A stretch of 64,000 nt of DNA, taken from contig CM075102.1 of the NCBI GenBank assembly GCA_037576195.1, positions 17,170,745-17,234,744 of the forward strand. The letters run 5' to 3'. Below the pieces are notes generated by a model. It was not told the origin of the DNA. It made no database searches and saw only the letters and a program-made list of their open reading frames with translations. The translations under genes and the position numbers were made by a program. The stretch is from Phytoseiulus persimilis. Lineage: Eukaryota > Arthropoda > Arachnida > Mesostigmata > Phytoseiidae. Of the stretch, positions 41,197-52,927 are shown in pieces (positions within the stretch are counted from its first letter, which is position 1; every line of letters begins with the position of its first letter).

Positions 41197-44041
41197 ATGC
41201 CTGGCTGGTGGGCACTGCTTCAAGTGCTGGGCGTCTTGCTGTTGACCGGCGAGACGACCTCTGTGACGCTTCCAGCAAATACCGACGAGGAGTGCGCGAA
41301 GGGCTGTACCTGCAAATGGTCCAGTGGCAAGCAAACCGCGGAATGTGGACATCAGCAGCTAGTCTCGGTTCCCGACGGTTTGAATGTCGAGACTCAGGTG
41401 GGTTCTTGTTCGGGCAAGCTCTTCTCGAGTGGCTGGAGATGCTTTCGTGCAGATCGCGACTTCCCGGGCGTGACAACCGTCTGACGGAAGCCTCTTTATA
41501 GGTGCTCAACATCTCGGCGAATCCTCTGCAGTCGCTCAAATCTCGAGAGTTTTACTCGAAATCCTACTCAAACCTCCAGAGGATTTATGCGTCCCGATGC
41601 CACATATCTCAAGTCGCAGACGACGCTTTCTACCTGCTAACAAACCTCGTGGAATTGGACTTGAGTGGAAACGATCTCAGTTCTGTTCCCACGAGAGCTC
41701 TATCCGATTGTTCGGCTCTACGGAGGCTCTCGCTGAGCCATAACCCGATCCAGGTTCTCCAGGACGACGCTTTCCGTGTAGGTCTCGAATATCCAGGATA
41801 CAGAACGGGACGTTCGCCTCCGCTCGATATTTTCTGTTCTCGACTCTGGAGAGATGACTTTTGTTTATCGTCCGTTCGGGCGCGTTTTTCCCTTGGTGAG
41901 CGCGGCCTCTGATGCACGCCGACCTTCTTCAGGGTCTTATCCGGCTGGGAACGTTGGAATTGAACTTCTGTCAACTGCACTCGGTGGAAACAATGGCTTT
42001 CCGGGGACTGCGAGCATTGGAATTTCTCAGGATGGCCCACAACCTACTGACCCGTATTCCGTCGGCGGCACTCACGGACCACCTTCCGCCACAGCTATAC
42101 GGAGTTAACCTCGAGGTAGGCATTCGCGACCGTTTCGAGAAACGATTGCTCCGTTGCTCGCTTGGTGGCATGACCGGCTGGCAATGTCAGCAAATATTAA
42201 CCGCGTTTGCGACAGAACAGGAATTGACGGTAGGCGTGGAACACACTCACGTATGGAATGCAGAGGTGGCTCCCCAATATCCTAACGACCTACTGAGCAA
42301 TTTGGCGTCGTGCTCTGTGTTGCAGGAAAATCCATGGGTTTGCGACTGCGAAATGCGTCAAGTCCGACAGTGGATGATCGACAATAATATGCCATTGTCG
42401 GCTCCGCCAAAGTGCGCGAGTCCCAGCCGGCTTCAAGGTGGGTTTCCGCAAATTGAGGCTGCGCGGTCCCCGAGGACTCGATTCTTGAGAGCATTGGAGG
42501 GCGAGCGAACAGGCGGGCGGGCCGGCCGGCGGGCGGATGTCCGTCCGTCCGACCGACCGACCGACCGACCGGTGTGTTCGCAATGCATTCTCTGAGCCTC
42601 TATTGTGTGTTGTGACCAAATGTTGCTTCGCGCCGCAGGGATCTCCTGGAGCGCGCTCGACATGGACGACTTCGCGTGCGCGCCGGAGCTTTCCTCGATC
42701 GATGCGTCGGCATTCGCCGTGGAGTTGGAGAACGCCACACTGCGCTGTGAGGTGGACTCGACACCGCCATCGTCGACTTCAATCCAGTGGTCGATCAACG
42801 GGCGTCCGATCCGGAACATGTCCGTCATCTCGTTCGGTCGTCAACTTTACGTCATACACGAAGAAGAGTCGCTGAGGCGTCTGAAGACGAGCGTGCTCAC
42901 GATTGTTAATGTTTTCATGAAGGACAGCGGAACCTACCTCTGCGCGGCCTCCAACCGGGCCGGTAACGTTTCCGCGATGTCCACTCTGTTCGTTCAGCCC
43001 AGGGAAGAGTTCGGAACATTGACAGCCGCCGAGATCGTGGGAGTGATACTGGGCTTCCTGCTGACCATCATCGTGCTGGTTGGTGCTGTCTACATGGTGA
43101 TGCAGCAATACGCGAGGTACTGCGAGGAGAGGGCCGCTTCGGCCGCGCAAGACGGTCCTCAGCATAAGTACCGGCAACCGTCAACGAACGGGACCAACCA
43201 CGAATCTAGTCGTGCCAAGTCTAGTAGAGCCAGCCTGGAAAACCTCAAAGCCAAGACGAGCTACGAAACCATGGTGTCATTGGGCAAAGACAATCACGTC
43301 GGAGTGGATCTGGTCAGCTCGGCTGCGAAGCCTTTCACAGAACTTGGCAACTGTTCTCCTTCCGAGAGGCATGTCATAAGCAGTAATGAGTCGGCGTCTG
43401 GAAGCAGTTCCGGCATCGCTTCGAGCACCACCTCGGCCTCTGACAGTATGCAGATGGTTTCGGCTCCTGGCCGGAGTAAAGACTGTCCGGCCTCGTCCAG
43501 TTGTCCAGCGGCTGGTGTCGAAACGCTGCGGTCGATGAGTCCATCGGCGAAACTTTCTACTTTCGAAAAAAACAACGCCAGCTTGGTGAATGCGATTGCT
43601 TCGGAGCTCGAAGAGAAAATCGCCAACCGGGTCATCGAGAACCTCAACCTCCGGAATCGTCAGAAACCGTTGACGCCCTCATCACCGAAGCCAGAGGTGG
43701 TTCCAGAAGAGGCAAACGAAGACGTTCCGCCTCCTGCCCCTCAATGTGCCAAAGATTACCCTGATGGATACGCGGCTCGGAAAGTTCAGCAGGAGCCGCA
43801 GCATCAGAAGCATAATCATCATCATCAGCGGCAACAACAACAACAACAGCCGTTGCATCATAATCATCAACATAACGGAAGCAAGCACGGCGCCCCCCAG
43901 GTCAGCGCTCGGGTTGTGGCTAATGTTCAAGCAAATCCTCTCCATAATCTGGAAAGACAATCCAGGGACAGTCCTGACGAAGGTTTAGGAGATGAACGTG
44001 AATACGAAACAGAGCACGACGAGGCCGTTCACGTTACGTAG
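41197..44041 (+). CDS. Kekkon-like LRR-Ig transmembrane receptor (5 coding exons)
   Basis: Coding exons are 41197-41397, 41502-41777, 41933-42115, 42326-42437 and 42639-44041. All introns are GT-AG (donors CAG/GTGGGT, CGT/GTAGGT, GAG/GTAGGC and AAG/GTGGGT) and join in frame to 724 residues. The start is the only in-frame ATG after the leader stop and has A at -3. Visible domains, in order: signal peptide (~1-22); cysteine-rich LRR N-cap (C33, C37, C39, C50); about six leucine-rich repeats (~68-215); LRR C-cap beginning ENPWVCDC with cysteines 226, 228, 250 and 271; one Ig domain with C294, W308 and DSGTYLC ending at C359; transmembrane helix ~390-412; and a ~310-residue cytoplasmic tail with a His/Gln-rich stretch (~640-672) and a terminal SPDEGLGDE motif. 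N-glycosylation sequons lie at 70, 289, 317 and 367. This order is that of arthropod Kekkon proteins (often labelled LRRC24-like), cell-surface modulators of EGFR or BMP signalling in Drosophila. The ligand here is unknown. Confidence 0.93.
42511..42572. repeat. GC-rich simple repeats in the fourth intron
   Basis: A run of GGGC/GGCC variants is followed by CCGT units and then about five GACC units. It lies within the intron 42438-42638, clear of the splice sites, so it should not disturb the protein. Confidence 0.85.
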
Positions 44042-44704
44042 CGCATTTTGTCGGTACTTCGCCGACCGGCTGAGGCCGAATGAAGTCTGTGATCTGTGTA
44101 CAGGATCTGTCAGTACCCGGTTTAGATGTATATCGTTGTGAAGGTGAGTCCCAGTTGAAGTTTTTGCGCTGCCGGTGTTCGCTTCTAGGACCTGATCTGT
44201 GGCTACAGATAGATAGAATCCAATTCGAAGAGTGAAATTCAGTTTTTGGATTCGCAATCCAAGCCTTCGCTCTGCCTTCTGAAGCATGACCGGTCTCCTT
44301 TTATGACATTGCAGGTTGAAATCCACTGTTAATACCCACTACGAGGATGGTTCATGACTGGAAATCGCTCGTTTTGTTAAACTTCCCTACCGGTTAGAAT
44401 TGGTGATGGTTCTCATCCGAGTAATATTGAGAATGTCTCGAATGTTGAGTCTTCGATGTTTATTCCTGGTATCTTGAACATCAGAGAGCGGAGGAAGATG
44501 AGAGTCAATCAATAAGGACGGAGTCGTCCACTGGTGAATTGCGATCCAAGGTATGATTGAATGATGGAATCGTGTGTTGCTAGGGTCCATAAATTCTGGA
44601 TGCTTCAACTGCGCCAGACGAAATCCAGTCAATTCGAATTGCATTGCTCTCAAGACGTGCTGTTCCGAGTACGTGCAGTGCAGGAGCGTGATGATTGGAA
44701 TAAA
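44042..44704 (+). other. Probable 3' UTR of the Kekkon-like gene
   Basis: No coding potential follows the TAG at 44039-44041. The first canonical AATAAA hexamer I see downstream is at 44699-44704, which would give a 3' UTR of about 680 bases. A donor-like GAAG/GTGAGT at 44141 could instead mark a 3' UTR intron. Transcript data would settle the end. Confidence 0.35.
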
Positions 44705-47700
44705 AAGGGTGTCCTGTTGACTCTATGCGCGTCTGATCATTTTTATGCCATACGGGAAACTAGTGCATGCGGAAGTCGACTAAGTGTCGAGAGACTAGGG
44801 TGAGAATTCGGTTTTCTCAGTTGGATCACCGTTATAGTATCAGCGCGAAGCGGAACCTGCGCGAAGTATGGAGAGACGGGCAACAACTTGAGAGACCATG
44901 AGTCCAGACCTGAAGCTCATTCATTCCATCTGTACCTCTTTCCGCTGAGCCGTGTCGTGTCAGATTTCAATGGTAAACATAACTAACCGCCCTCCGGCTG
45001 GAATGAGCTATGACCATGTCAAAGAGCGTTTTGGCGATCCGCAAACGACCGCTGTCGGCGGTCGAAACATTATTCTGCATTGTCGGATATCTGCTCTTCC
45101 TAGTACCAAACACGAACCTGCCGGAATATTCAGACTACAGTCGCGAACTCCTCGACTGTGTTCAAGCAGTTGCCGCTCTGCCAATGGAGTGTGAACGCAA
45201 TCACACATCGTGGATCTTCCGTTTTTTTTTTGCTCTGGCTGGAGCTCATTCGTATTTGAATCTCTGATATGTCTACCAGCTACACTCGGACGCTTTGAAT
45301 GCCGAGTGCGAAAGCTTAGTCTATCATTCCTCCTATCCATGACGTTGCTGAGTTCGAAATGTGAGCATCGTCCCAAAAAACGGAAGCTTCGCTCTTGGGG
45401 AATGCGCCTCGACGGCGAGACATCTCTTCTTCCCCCATCGAGAAACAACTTGAGGGATCTCGAACTTGCTCCTGAAACGCAATGGACTCTTTTCGATCGT
45501 GCTCGGAGTCCTCTTCTCTGAGGTTACGGACTGCGGGACGGTTCCCAAGATCTGTCGATGAGAATCGTCCCGACGCGGAGCCGTGGGATCCGGTGCAGCT
45601 CGTGCTTCTCGCTGAAGTTGATTCGAAGTTTCAATTTCCTCAAGGCCACCGCCGAGACGATCTGTCTATTCACTTTCTGTGTCGGTGCAAGTCTTCTGGG
45701 TCAATATTCCGCGGCGCAGGGAACGGCTTCCGCTGTTTATTATGTATAGAGTTCGCCGGGGCCCGCTTTGATTCGTTTGAGTCGCCGGGAGAGTATTGAG
45801 CTGAGGGCTGCCAGGTGTCTTAAGTTCGCTGCACTCCGTCGTCCGCCGAACATGAATTATTCAATGGAAGAAGCGCAGGGGAGTCCTAATGAAAAATTTC
45901 TTCGCCACCACAAATTGTCCGCGAATCGCGGAACACGAGTAGAAGATCCTCCGACAGAGCTCAGCAACTCTCTATCGGAGAACTGGCGTACGTAGCGAGG
46001 TCGGTATCAGGCGGATTCCACCCGTACTGATCAGAAGCTCCGGCAACAACTCGAGGATTTTCACCTGGCCTCCGTGAGCTGGAAGTGTTTTGTGAGGATG
46101 ATATGGCGGAGCACGTAAGACGACGACCGAGCGCTCACGGGGTAGGAGTTTTCATAAGGGAAGCATCGAGGATTATCTACGAAGACCCGGTCGAGTTGAC
46201 GCTTTTAGGGCGATCTGAGCCGTTACTAAGCGCAAACCAGGTGAAAGCCAGGTGATGAACGAGCTTTCTGTGGCCTAATAGTTTCCTCAGCCCCATGTTA
46301 ACAGCTCCACAGATACTATGGGCGAGGCCGAACCCACGAGACCGGAGAGCCTGAGGGGACCTCCTCTCCGCACTCGAGGCTCCAGTTCCGCTCGCTGGTT
46401 GTCCCATAGCGCCGGTGCGCATCAACGTTCCCCACTTCCCCGGGGGTTCTGGTAGAGCACCGCGTTTGAGCCGTCTGTGGTCTATCTGCAAATCGTTGTT
46501 TGACTGTCCTCTGGTCAGCCTAAGGTCTCACGATTACCCTCTGTTGTCTCACCCTCTATACGTCCCTCGTAATGGTCCTCATTGTTTCCTCCTCTCAACC
46601 CGACGAACATAGGACTCGGTGTGCCCTGGTGTTGCTCAGGCTCCGAGTGCGTTAGGCTTCGTTTCCCCATCAACAGTCGCCTCTTCGGCTCGTTCTTTAC
46701 TGGGCACCCTCGGTTTCCCTTCATCGCTCGGTCTCTCTTGTTGCTGATATTGCTCATCTTCATTGCTAAGCGATGCCCCTCCCGCTACTTGATCTCGGAG
46801 AAGCTCGAAAACGCCGGAGATGAATGGAATCGACAACCTACGAGCCAGTAGAGGACACAGCGCTGACAATGATGGAAAGGCGGGGGCACGTGGGGGAGAT
46901 CGCATCGAAATTGTATGACAAGGGCAGGAAAACGGATCGGGAACAAACTCGAAGCGGAGGAAGGCGAACGAAAGAGTTCGACCCGAGGACTCGGAAGGGA
47001 GTGCGGACGGAACTGCCCACGGAACCGGGGATATCGCTCGCTGGAATTCAGGAATTAGAAAGCCTGCGTCCCCTGATCGTCCTTCCTCCCGGGCAACCAA
47101 CGGAAATTGATTGAATAGACTCCCATTCAGTCGCTAGGAGATTGTGTGTGCGTCCGACGGACGGATAGACCGGCTAGAGGGCTGGAAGATTTCGGGAGTC
47201 TTGCCCTAGAAGCCACCCGACGTCATCTTGCCGTTCCGTTCTGTTGCTGCTCATTTCGGACTGAATTTGTCGTTTTTCCTTTCCTCAGGCTTGGTCGCCC
47301 ATCCGCCTTCCGCTCCTTCCTCCGCCTCAGCAACCACTCCTCGCGTTCTCATCCAACCGCTTCGTAGCTGCATGTTCCGTCTCCTACATTTCTCGTGCGC
47401 CTTCTAGATATTTGGTTTTTCTGCTTAGTTCACCAAGCGTTGGAGCTCGCTTGCGTGTGCGAGCTTGCTCGGAGTAAAAGGGGAAATTGTACCCGTTTGG
47501 TTTTGTCCTGCTTCCCTCCCCAGTCTTCTCCCTCTATAACTTCGTCCTTCCCGTGTTCGTCTTTCCACGGTTTGCCTCCAGGGCTATGAGTTTGGCAGCG
47601 AGTGTATATGGCGACTTCGGCACCTCAAGGGAGCTTTTCCCAAACTTCTTTCTGCTGTGAGATGCCGTCGACACCGGCTCAGAGCGTTTGCCAACGTGAT

Positions 47701-48083
47701 TTTCCATTTCCGAAAAGAACGAAGTGCACAATGGAGCGCACCCAACTGTGGGGGAGTGGAGAAGGTCGAAAATTGTTGCTAACCTCGTTTCGACTGCCGA
47801 CGAAGGTCAGTCAACTGACGTGAGTACTGCTCCAAACAATGCGTCAATATAACTTAAGCCGTTACTGTTTGGTCGGCGCCGACGAACGAACGATTCTCCA
47901 CATATTACATAGACTGGGAATAATGGCTTCGTGTCAGCGGAGAATTTGATCGATTTCATTGGTCGATCGATCGAATCGCCATGGGCAGTACCGCGGAGGC
48001 GCGCCAAAGAATGAATTTCAGCGAGCTCGGCACGATTCGGAGCAACAGTTCCTCTATTCGCCGGGGCATATCAGATCGGTCTA
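44705..48083. other. Intergenic DNA, one weak exon candidate
   Basis: No recognised gene. A frame at about 45600-45749 on the + strand encodes a hydrophobic, membrane-helix-like stretch (see findings), but no partner exons could be joined to it. A second hydrophobic run at about 46720-46770 has no support. Confidence 0.4.
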
Positions 48084-49093
48084 GGACATTTTGGCGCAGA
48101 CATTTTGGCGCGAACATTTTTGCGCAACGGACATTTTGGCGCAGGATGTTTTGGCGCAGGACATTTTGGCGCAGATTCAGATGAAGCAGCCAGGACTCAC
48201 CAAAACAGTATTGTTCAGTTGCTATCGATGCTTTCATGTGACGAATATGACCACCGGAGCTTTCATCAATCGTTTCAATTCCCACTTGCACGAAAAAGTT
48301 CGCCCGAATCGCTCACTCGGAGAGTTACTCGCTCTGAAATGCACAGGCGCCGTCGATGCAGACTCGGCAGTGATCCTCGGTTGAATAACGCATGTCAGCA
48401 TGGGCTCCCGATCGGAATGTCGACGTACGCTGGGAGAACACGCTGTGGGACTCGGTCGGAACGAATTTCAAGAGGTCCACAACCATCACTTGTCTATCTA
48501 GGCGACGGACTCGTGGTCCCACAGCCCACTTCCATTGGTGATCGCCCGAAAGCTGTCCACATCTTATTGACCCCTCATGAAAAGTACTGACATCGCTGTC
48601 TCTCAAAGTGGTTCGATATCTTCTATGAATAGTTTCAACCGCGAGCGGAAATTGTGGAGCACAATTCAACGACCTTGGACTTCGGCAGATGAAATCATGA
48701 ATCATCAAACATATTTATTAGCTGAGCGTTATTGAATCTGAAGAAATGAGGATGGATGTACATCAGGACGCCGACTGAGTTTACGTCAGATCAGAAAACT
48801 ATGGGCGACGCCTCTAAGAAAAGTCTACGAGGGCCTACGAGACCATCTTCGAGAGTCCACAAGACCGTTTACGATGGAGTATAGATGAAAACTCTGATGA
48901 TCTTATACATCGCAAAAAAAGCATCGATAGCCACAGAATAATACTGTCGCGATTGATTGAATAACTCATGGAAGCTCCACCTGAATCTGCACCCAAAGTT
49001 CCTGCGCCAAGACGTCCTGCGCCGAAATGTCCTGCGCCAAAATGTCCCTTGCGCCAAAATGTTCGCGCTAAAATGTCTTGCGCCAAAATGTCC
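48084..49093. mobile_element. Foldback-type element, arms of tandem ~15-bp units
   Basis: The left arm (48084 to ~48272) begins with six tandem variants of GGACATTTTGGCGCA and continues into unique sequence starting GATTCAG. The right arm (~48885 to 49093) is its reverse complement, with six to seven TGCGCCAAAATGTCC-type units outermost. The inverted similarity continues past the repeats, for example through the shared core GCTATCGATGCTTT, giving arms of roughly 190-210 bp and a ~600-bp interior. Inverted termini built from short tandem repeats are typical of Foldback-type elements. The interior has no recognisable transposase and no target-site duplication is visible, so the copy is non-autonomous and old. 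Short frames within it are not considered genes. Confidence 0.75.
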
Positions 49094-50166
49094 GGGTCCG
49101 TATCAGTTCAGCCGTCCGTCTAAAGAGTGATCATCAGAGACGCCATATGACTGGACATTTTAATGTGGGCTTACATTCTACCGGCGGGGGTTCGCTCGTT
49201 GTGCAGGGAGCTAGCCGCAACGAAACTGAAACCACCCAGAGTTGTGCTTTGCGGCACTGTCGACTAGCACTTGTCACTCGCTCTGCCGTCAGCGGCTTGC
49301 TCCCAATATACTGGTCGTTGATCAGATCGATGTGGAACGTAAGCCTACGGAACCACCAGTTCAGCAGCTGAACTTGGCCCCGTTTTTTTTCATGGAAACC
49401 GGACATGGTCCGGACAGGACATCTGTGCCGAAACTGGACTTCGAACCGGATACTCCCAGATTCACCGATATAAATGACTAGGAAAGGCTCAAGCCTCGAT
49501 ATGTTTTCCTCATACCATGCAGCATTGATGAGTCTCAAGTACTGGGATGAAAAGTCAGAGTTAACTCCACTCTCTCTTCAATTTAATCCAACATCTGTTC
49601 CTTTGAGTACCGGGTTCATCAATCGAGATCTTCTCCTAGTTCGAGGATCAAGAGGGCCTCCGCTCGAAGCATTTCCCGACATAATGTCATTCGAACATGG
49701 AGGAGCGTATATTGCAGTTTTTTTCCGCTGCTAATACGTCTTTGCTTGGGATTTTCACGCTTTGAGTCGGCTACGGGGGGATGCTAGCTGTGCTCGCACG
49801 CAAGTTGGCGCGGGCAACTTTCTCATCAGTGTAAGTCCGCTAGCCGACAAATCAGCGGCCTGCGAAGAGGGAGTTCGACCGTCCGCGGGCGTGATGCGCC
49901 CTCACACGGTAGATTCCCCCCTAGAGCCGGACAATTTCTCCCGAAGAGCTTGGAATCGAACAGGGTTTCTTTCGATGTCTCAACATTGGGAAATTGTCTT
50001 CTTGGATCCCGAACTTCGGGCCTTTTCTCCGGAAATCCCAGGATTCGGACATTTTCCCCTGAAATTCCGTAAACCGGACGGACAAGGGCATGTCCGCTCA
50101 CAAGGCGTCTCTAGTGATCATCCCTCTTCCGGAATCGAGGGTGATTTTGTGGAGTCTTGGTGGGCT

Positions 50167-50202
50167 CGGGTGAGCAGCATGGCATTCACTGCTGCTCACC
50201 CG
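50167..50202. repeat. Perfect 13-bp inverted repeat
   Basis: CGGGTGAGCAGCA at 50167-50179 is the exact reverse complement of 50190-50202, with a 10-base loop. It lies 42 bases before the coding-like fragment at 50244. Confidence 0.85.
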
Positions 50203-50243
50203 GGTATGCTTTGGGGTTTCGGAGTGGGTTGATCATCAACTGA

Positions 50244-50411
50244 GCTGAGCCGGCCAGGACCAAGGCGGTTTTGTTCGCGGATGGCTGGTGCAAGGTGCAG
50301 GGGAAGTCATTCGAGCTCGAGTTGTATCGTAACTACTTGAAAAAGATGGTGCGGCGCAAGACGCAGGCGCGCTCGTTGGATGCAGCGGGCTGCGCTTCCG
50401 TTGCCAATTAG
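50244..50411 (+). pseudogene. Coding-like fragment, 55 codons, no start ATG near its 5' end
   Basis: An open frame between TGA (50241-50243) and TAG (50409-50411) has strongly coding-like codon choice (AAG, GAG, CTC, CGC, TAC, ATG) and encodes a basic, amphipathic stretch containing SFELELYRNYLKKMVRRKTQ. The other frames look like shadows of it. There is no ATG before residue ~36, so it would have to be an internal exon (a possible acceptor CGGCCAG ends at 50257) or a fragment of a decayed gene or mobile element. I do not recognise the family. Confidence 0.25.
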
Positions 50412-52927
50412 CTAGCAGCACCGGAGTCGAATTCCCTCCGTTCGCTCCAGACAATCGTCCAGAGGCGTTCTAAAAGAGAAACATTCGTGCCGGAAGGGTT
50501 CCGAAAAGAAACCAAGCATCGCTCTCCATGCATCTTCATTCAGATCGGAATCGGGAGTGATCAATTGATTCCTCCGTTCTTATCATCGGCTCGATAAGTT
50601 TGAATTGCCACACTGTCTGTTATCCTTTGCCTGGTGTGAACCAGCGCGCCATCTTCCCCCGTGCCTCCGGCTACGTAGTTTTCGTGGAAGCCTTCCTCAT
50701 TCACTATTCCTTTCCTTTTATCTCCATCTCTTCTGTTCTCATTTTCCGTGCCTTTCATCTTTCGTCGAGTCGGCTCCTCGACGGATCTTCGGAGCGAACG
50801 ATATCTTACCGAAGCTTGGCGGCCGGAACGTTCGTTTCTGCTCCGTTGGAGTCCGTACTTCATTGTTGTGATCAACTCCGCTCAGCGGGCCAGTTGGCTG
50901 TTAAATGTATTCTCTAACATGGGAGTTAGTCCGCTGGTGCGCTGCACTGAGTTCAGTGTTCCTGCCCAGCCCGCTTGCGCACCGAGCGAGTTTCAGTCGC
51001 TCGTAGAGTGTCCCGAGACGTGATCCGACTGCGATTCGGAAAACTCCGCGCTTTTCTGTCCATTCTTCGTTTCTCCATCTGGTGGTTCCCTGCCCCGCTA
51101 TCATTAATCCAGTCGGTGTTCTCTTCTCGGGTCTCATTACGCGGAACGAAAAATTCATAGCGAGTTCTGTGGAATTATTTCGAAGTCGGAAAGCTCTGAG
51201 GATCTAGATTTCGTTCTCCTTGTTCACCTCAAACTCGGGTCCCGAAGCACGCGGCATCCCCACAGCAGAGCCACTCGGAGGGTCGGTCGCTGTCCGATAC
51301 TCAGCCGGATTCGTACGATTGGACACGAGGGAGAAAAGAGAAAGAGTTCGTGGGATGGGAGAAGGTCTCTCCCCCGTGCCCCGTGACTCCTCCGTCACTT
51401 CTGCGGCCCTTCCGCGTCCTCCGATCTCCGATGCGAGCCAGGCGTTCGAGCCAGAGCTGCGCCAGCGCCGGAGCCTTATCTCAGCTCGTGCTAAAACTTC
51501 GTACGAGCTGAATCTCCTGTAGCACTCGGAAACTTTCGAAATCAACACGTGGTTATATCTCTCCCACCTTCGGGAGGTAAGTGCGTTCGTATGCGCAAGA
51601 GAGCACCGAAAATCCAAGAGAAACAGAGAGCGCATGTAGTTATCAATAGGCGTCAATTATGCACAACCAAGTCCGACGCTAAAACGGGAAGGGTGGTGCT
51701 CGCTGAGTTGGCGGTGACGGCGGCGGCCAACGTCGAGGCCGCTTAGGAGCTTCGGTGCTTCGTTGGCATAGGTTCGCCTCGTTTGCACGATCGTTCCGAC
51801 GGCGGTGTCACAGGTCGTCGTCGTGCCGCCGGCGGGCCAGCGGAGAACAAAGTTCTGAGGCAGAAACGGTCGAATCTAGAAGAGTGCTCCGAAAAGACGG
51901 CGGAGGATTGTTGATCGCCTTTTTCCTTCATTTGTTCGATCTAGCGGACGTGCAGATCCGCTCCAGAGACGCAGTTCGGTCTTGGAGCCGTAGCCAATGC
52001 TCAGTGATCGCAAGGGCGTGTCTGCAGCAGCTCAATATGATCATGGTCGTGGTCGTCGCCAGTCCCCCTCGCGGCGGCGCCTCGTTTCTGAACAATAGAC
52101 TCGAAATTTTATGACGAACGCGCTCGATGTGCTCGCTCCACCTTGCCTTTTGTGACGAGGTCGTCCGCGGTCTCCATCTGGTTCCATTCGTTTTCCACCG
52201 CAGTTTTCCTCGGAAGGTGGAAGGCGGTCGCAATTAGGAACTCGCCGATTTTCGGGTCAAGCTCTCCGGTCATGCAACTTGTCTCCGAAGTACGGGGTTC
52301 CTCGGCCTATTCTTGGCAGCGTTGAATATGGAATCATATTTATGGCGTGCTCTCGGGCTATATCTCTTCTATATTCTTCACCCGTCGCTGTTGATTCCCC
52401 TTCAAGAGAACGTTACTCTAGGTGTTCTGTCTCCGAGCTCCAATATTTCTCGAGCACTCGCGCGGTTCCCCGTGGAAACGGGTCTCCTGGGCTCGACGCA
52501 CGGACGAAATTCTTCATGAGCTTCGACCTCGCCTCCAGTCCAGCCTCCAGAGGGGCTCGAGCACGAAGTTTTCCCGAGCTGCCGGATTCTGAAATTCAGT
52601 ACTGAAGCCTGTTTTGCCGGGGAAACCTGTATTGTTCTCGACACCGGCGCTCCAGAACCGCTCAGCGAGCGAAGAGAATTCACCCATATAGTTCGTCTCT
52701 CTGGAGCACTGGCAGGGAAGAGCTTTGAGGGGAATCATCATAAAAGTTTGGACCCGCAAACTCGTCGGAGATCGGTGAATTAATGGGTGCAACGACACCT
52801 GAATCACATTGAAAAAGTTCCGGTTTGCTCGAGCGAGCTTTTCGATGTGCCCCTGACACGATATTTTGGAGTCGGGCCCAACTTTCCGGCTCGGTCTAAC
52901 GCCATGGTCAAGCTTGACAGCTCATCG

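Larger units (their letters stand above)
49094..52927. other. Intergenic DNA with one hairpin and one coding-like fragment
   Basis: Apart from the hairpin at 50167-50202 and the fragment at 50244-50411, described separately, I see no recognisable domain or RNA gene. A consensus-like donor (GGGAG/GTAAGTGCG) at 51577 could not be linked to an exon. Confidence 0.4.

Noticed and set aside
42779-43177. Minus-strand frames under the Ig and tail exon
   Set aside because: They are shadows of the well-supported + strand exon, whose domains and splice sites are consistent.
43682-43960. Minus-strand frame rich in Met and Leu that resembles a membrane protein
   Set aside because: It is the antisense reading of the His/Gln-rich stretch (CAT/CAA units read as ATG/TTG).
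48091-48384. Frame starting MAQTFWREHF in the foldback element
   Set aside because: Its start is made of the tandem GGCGCA units and the rest lies in arm and interior sequence with no recognisable domain.
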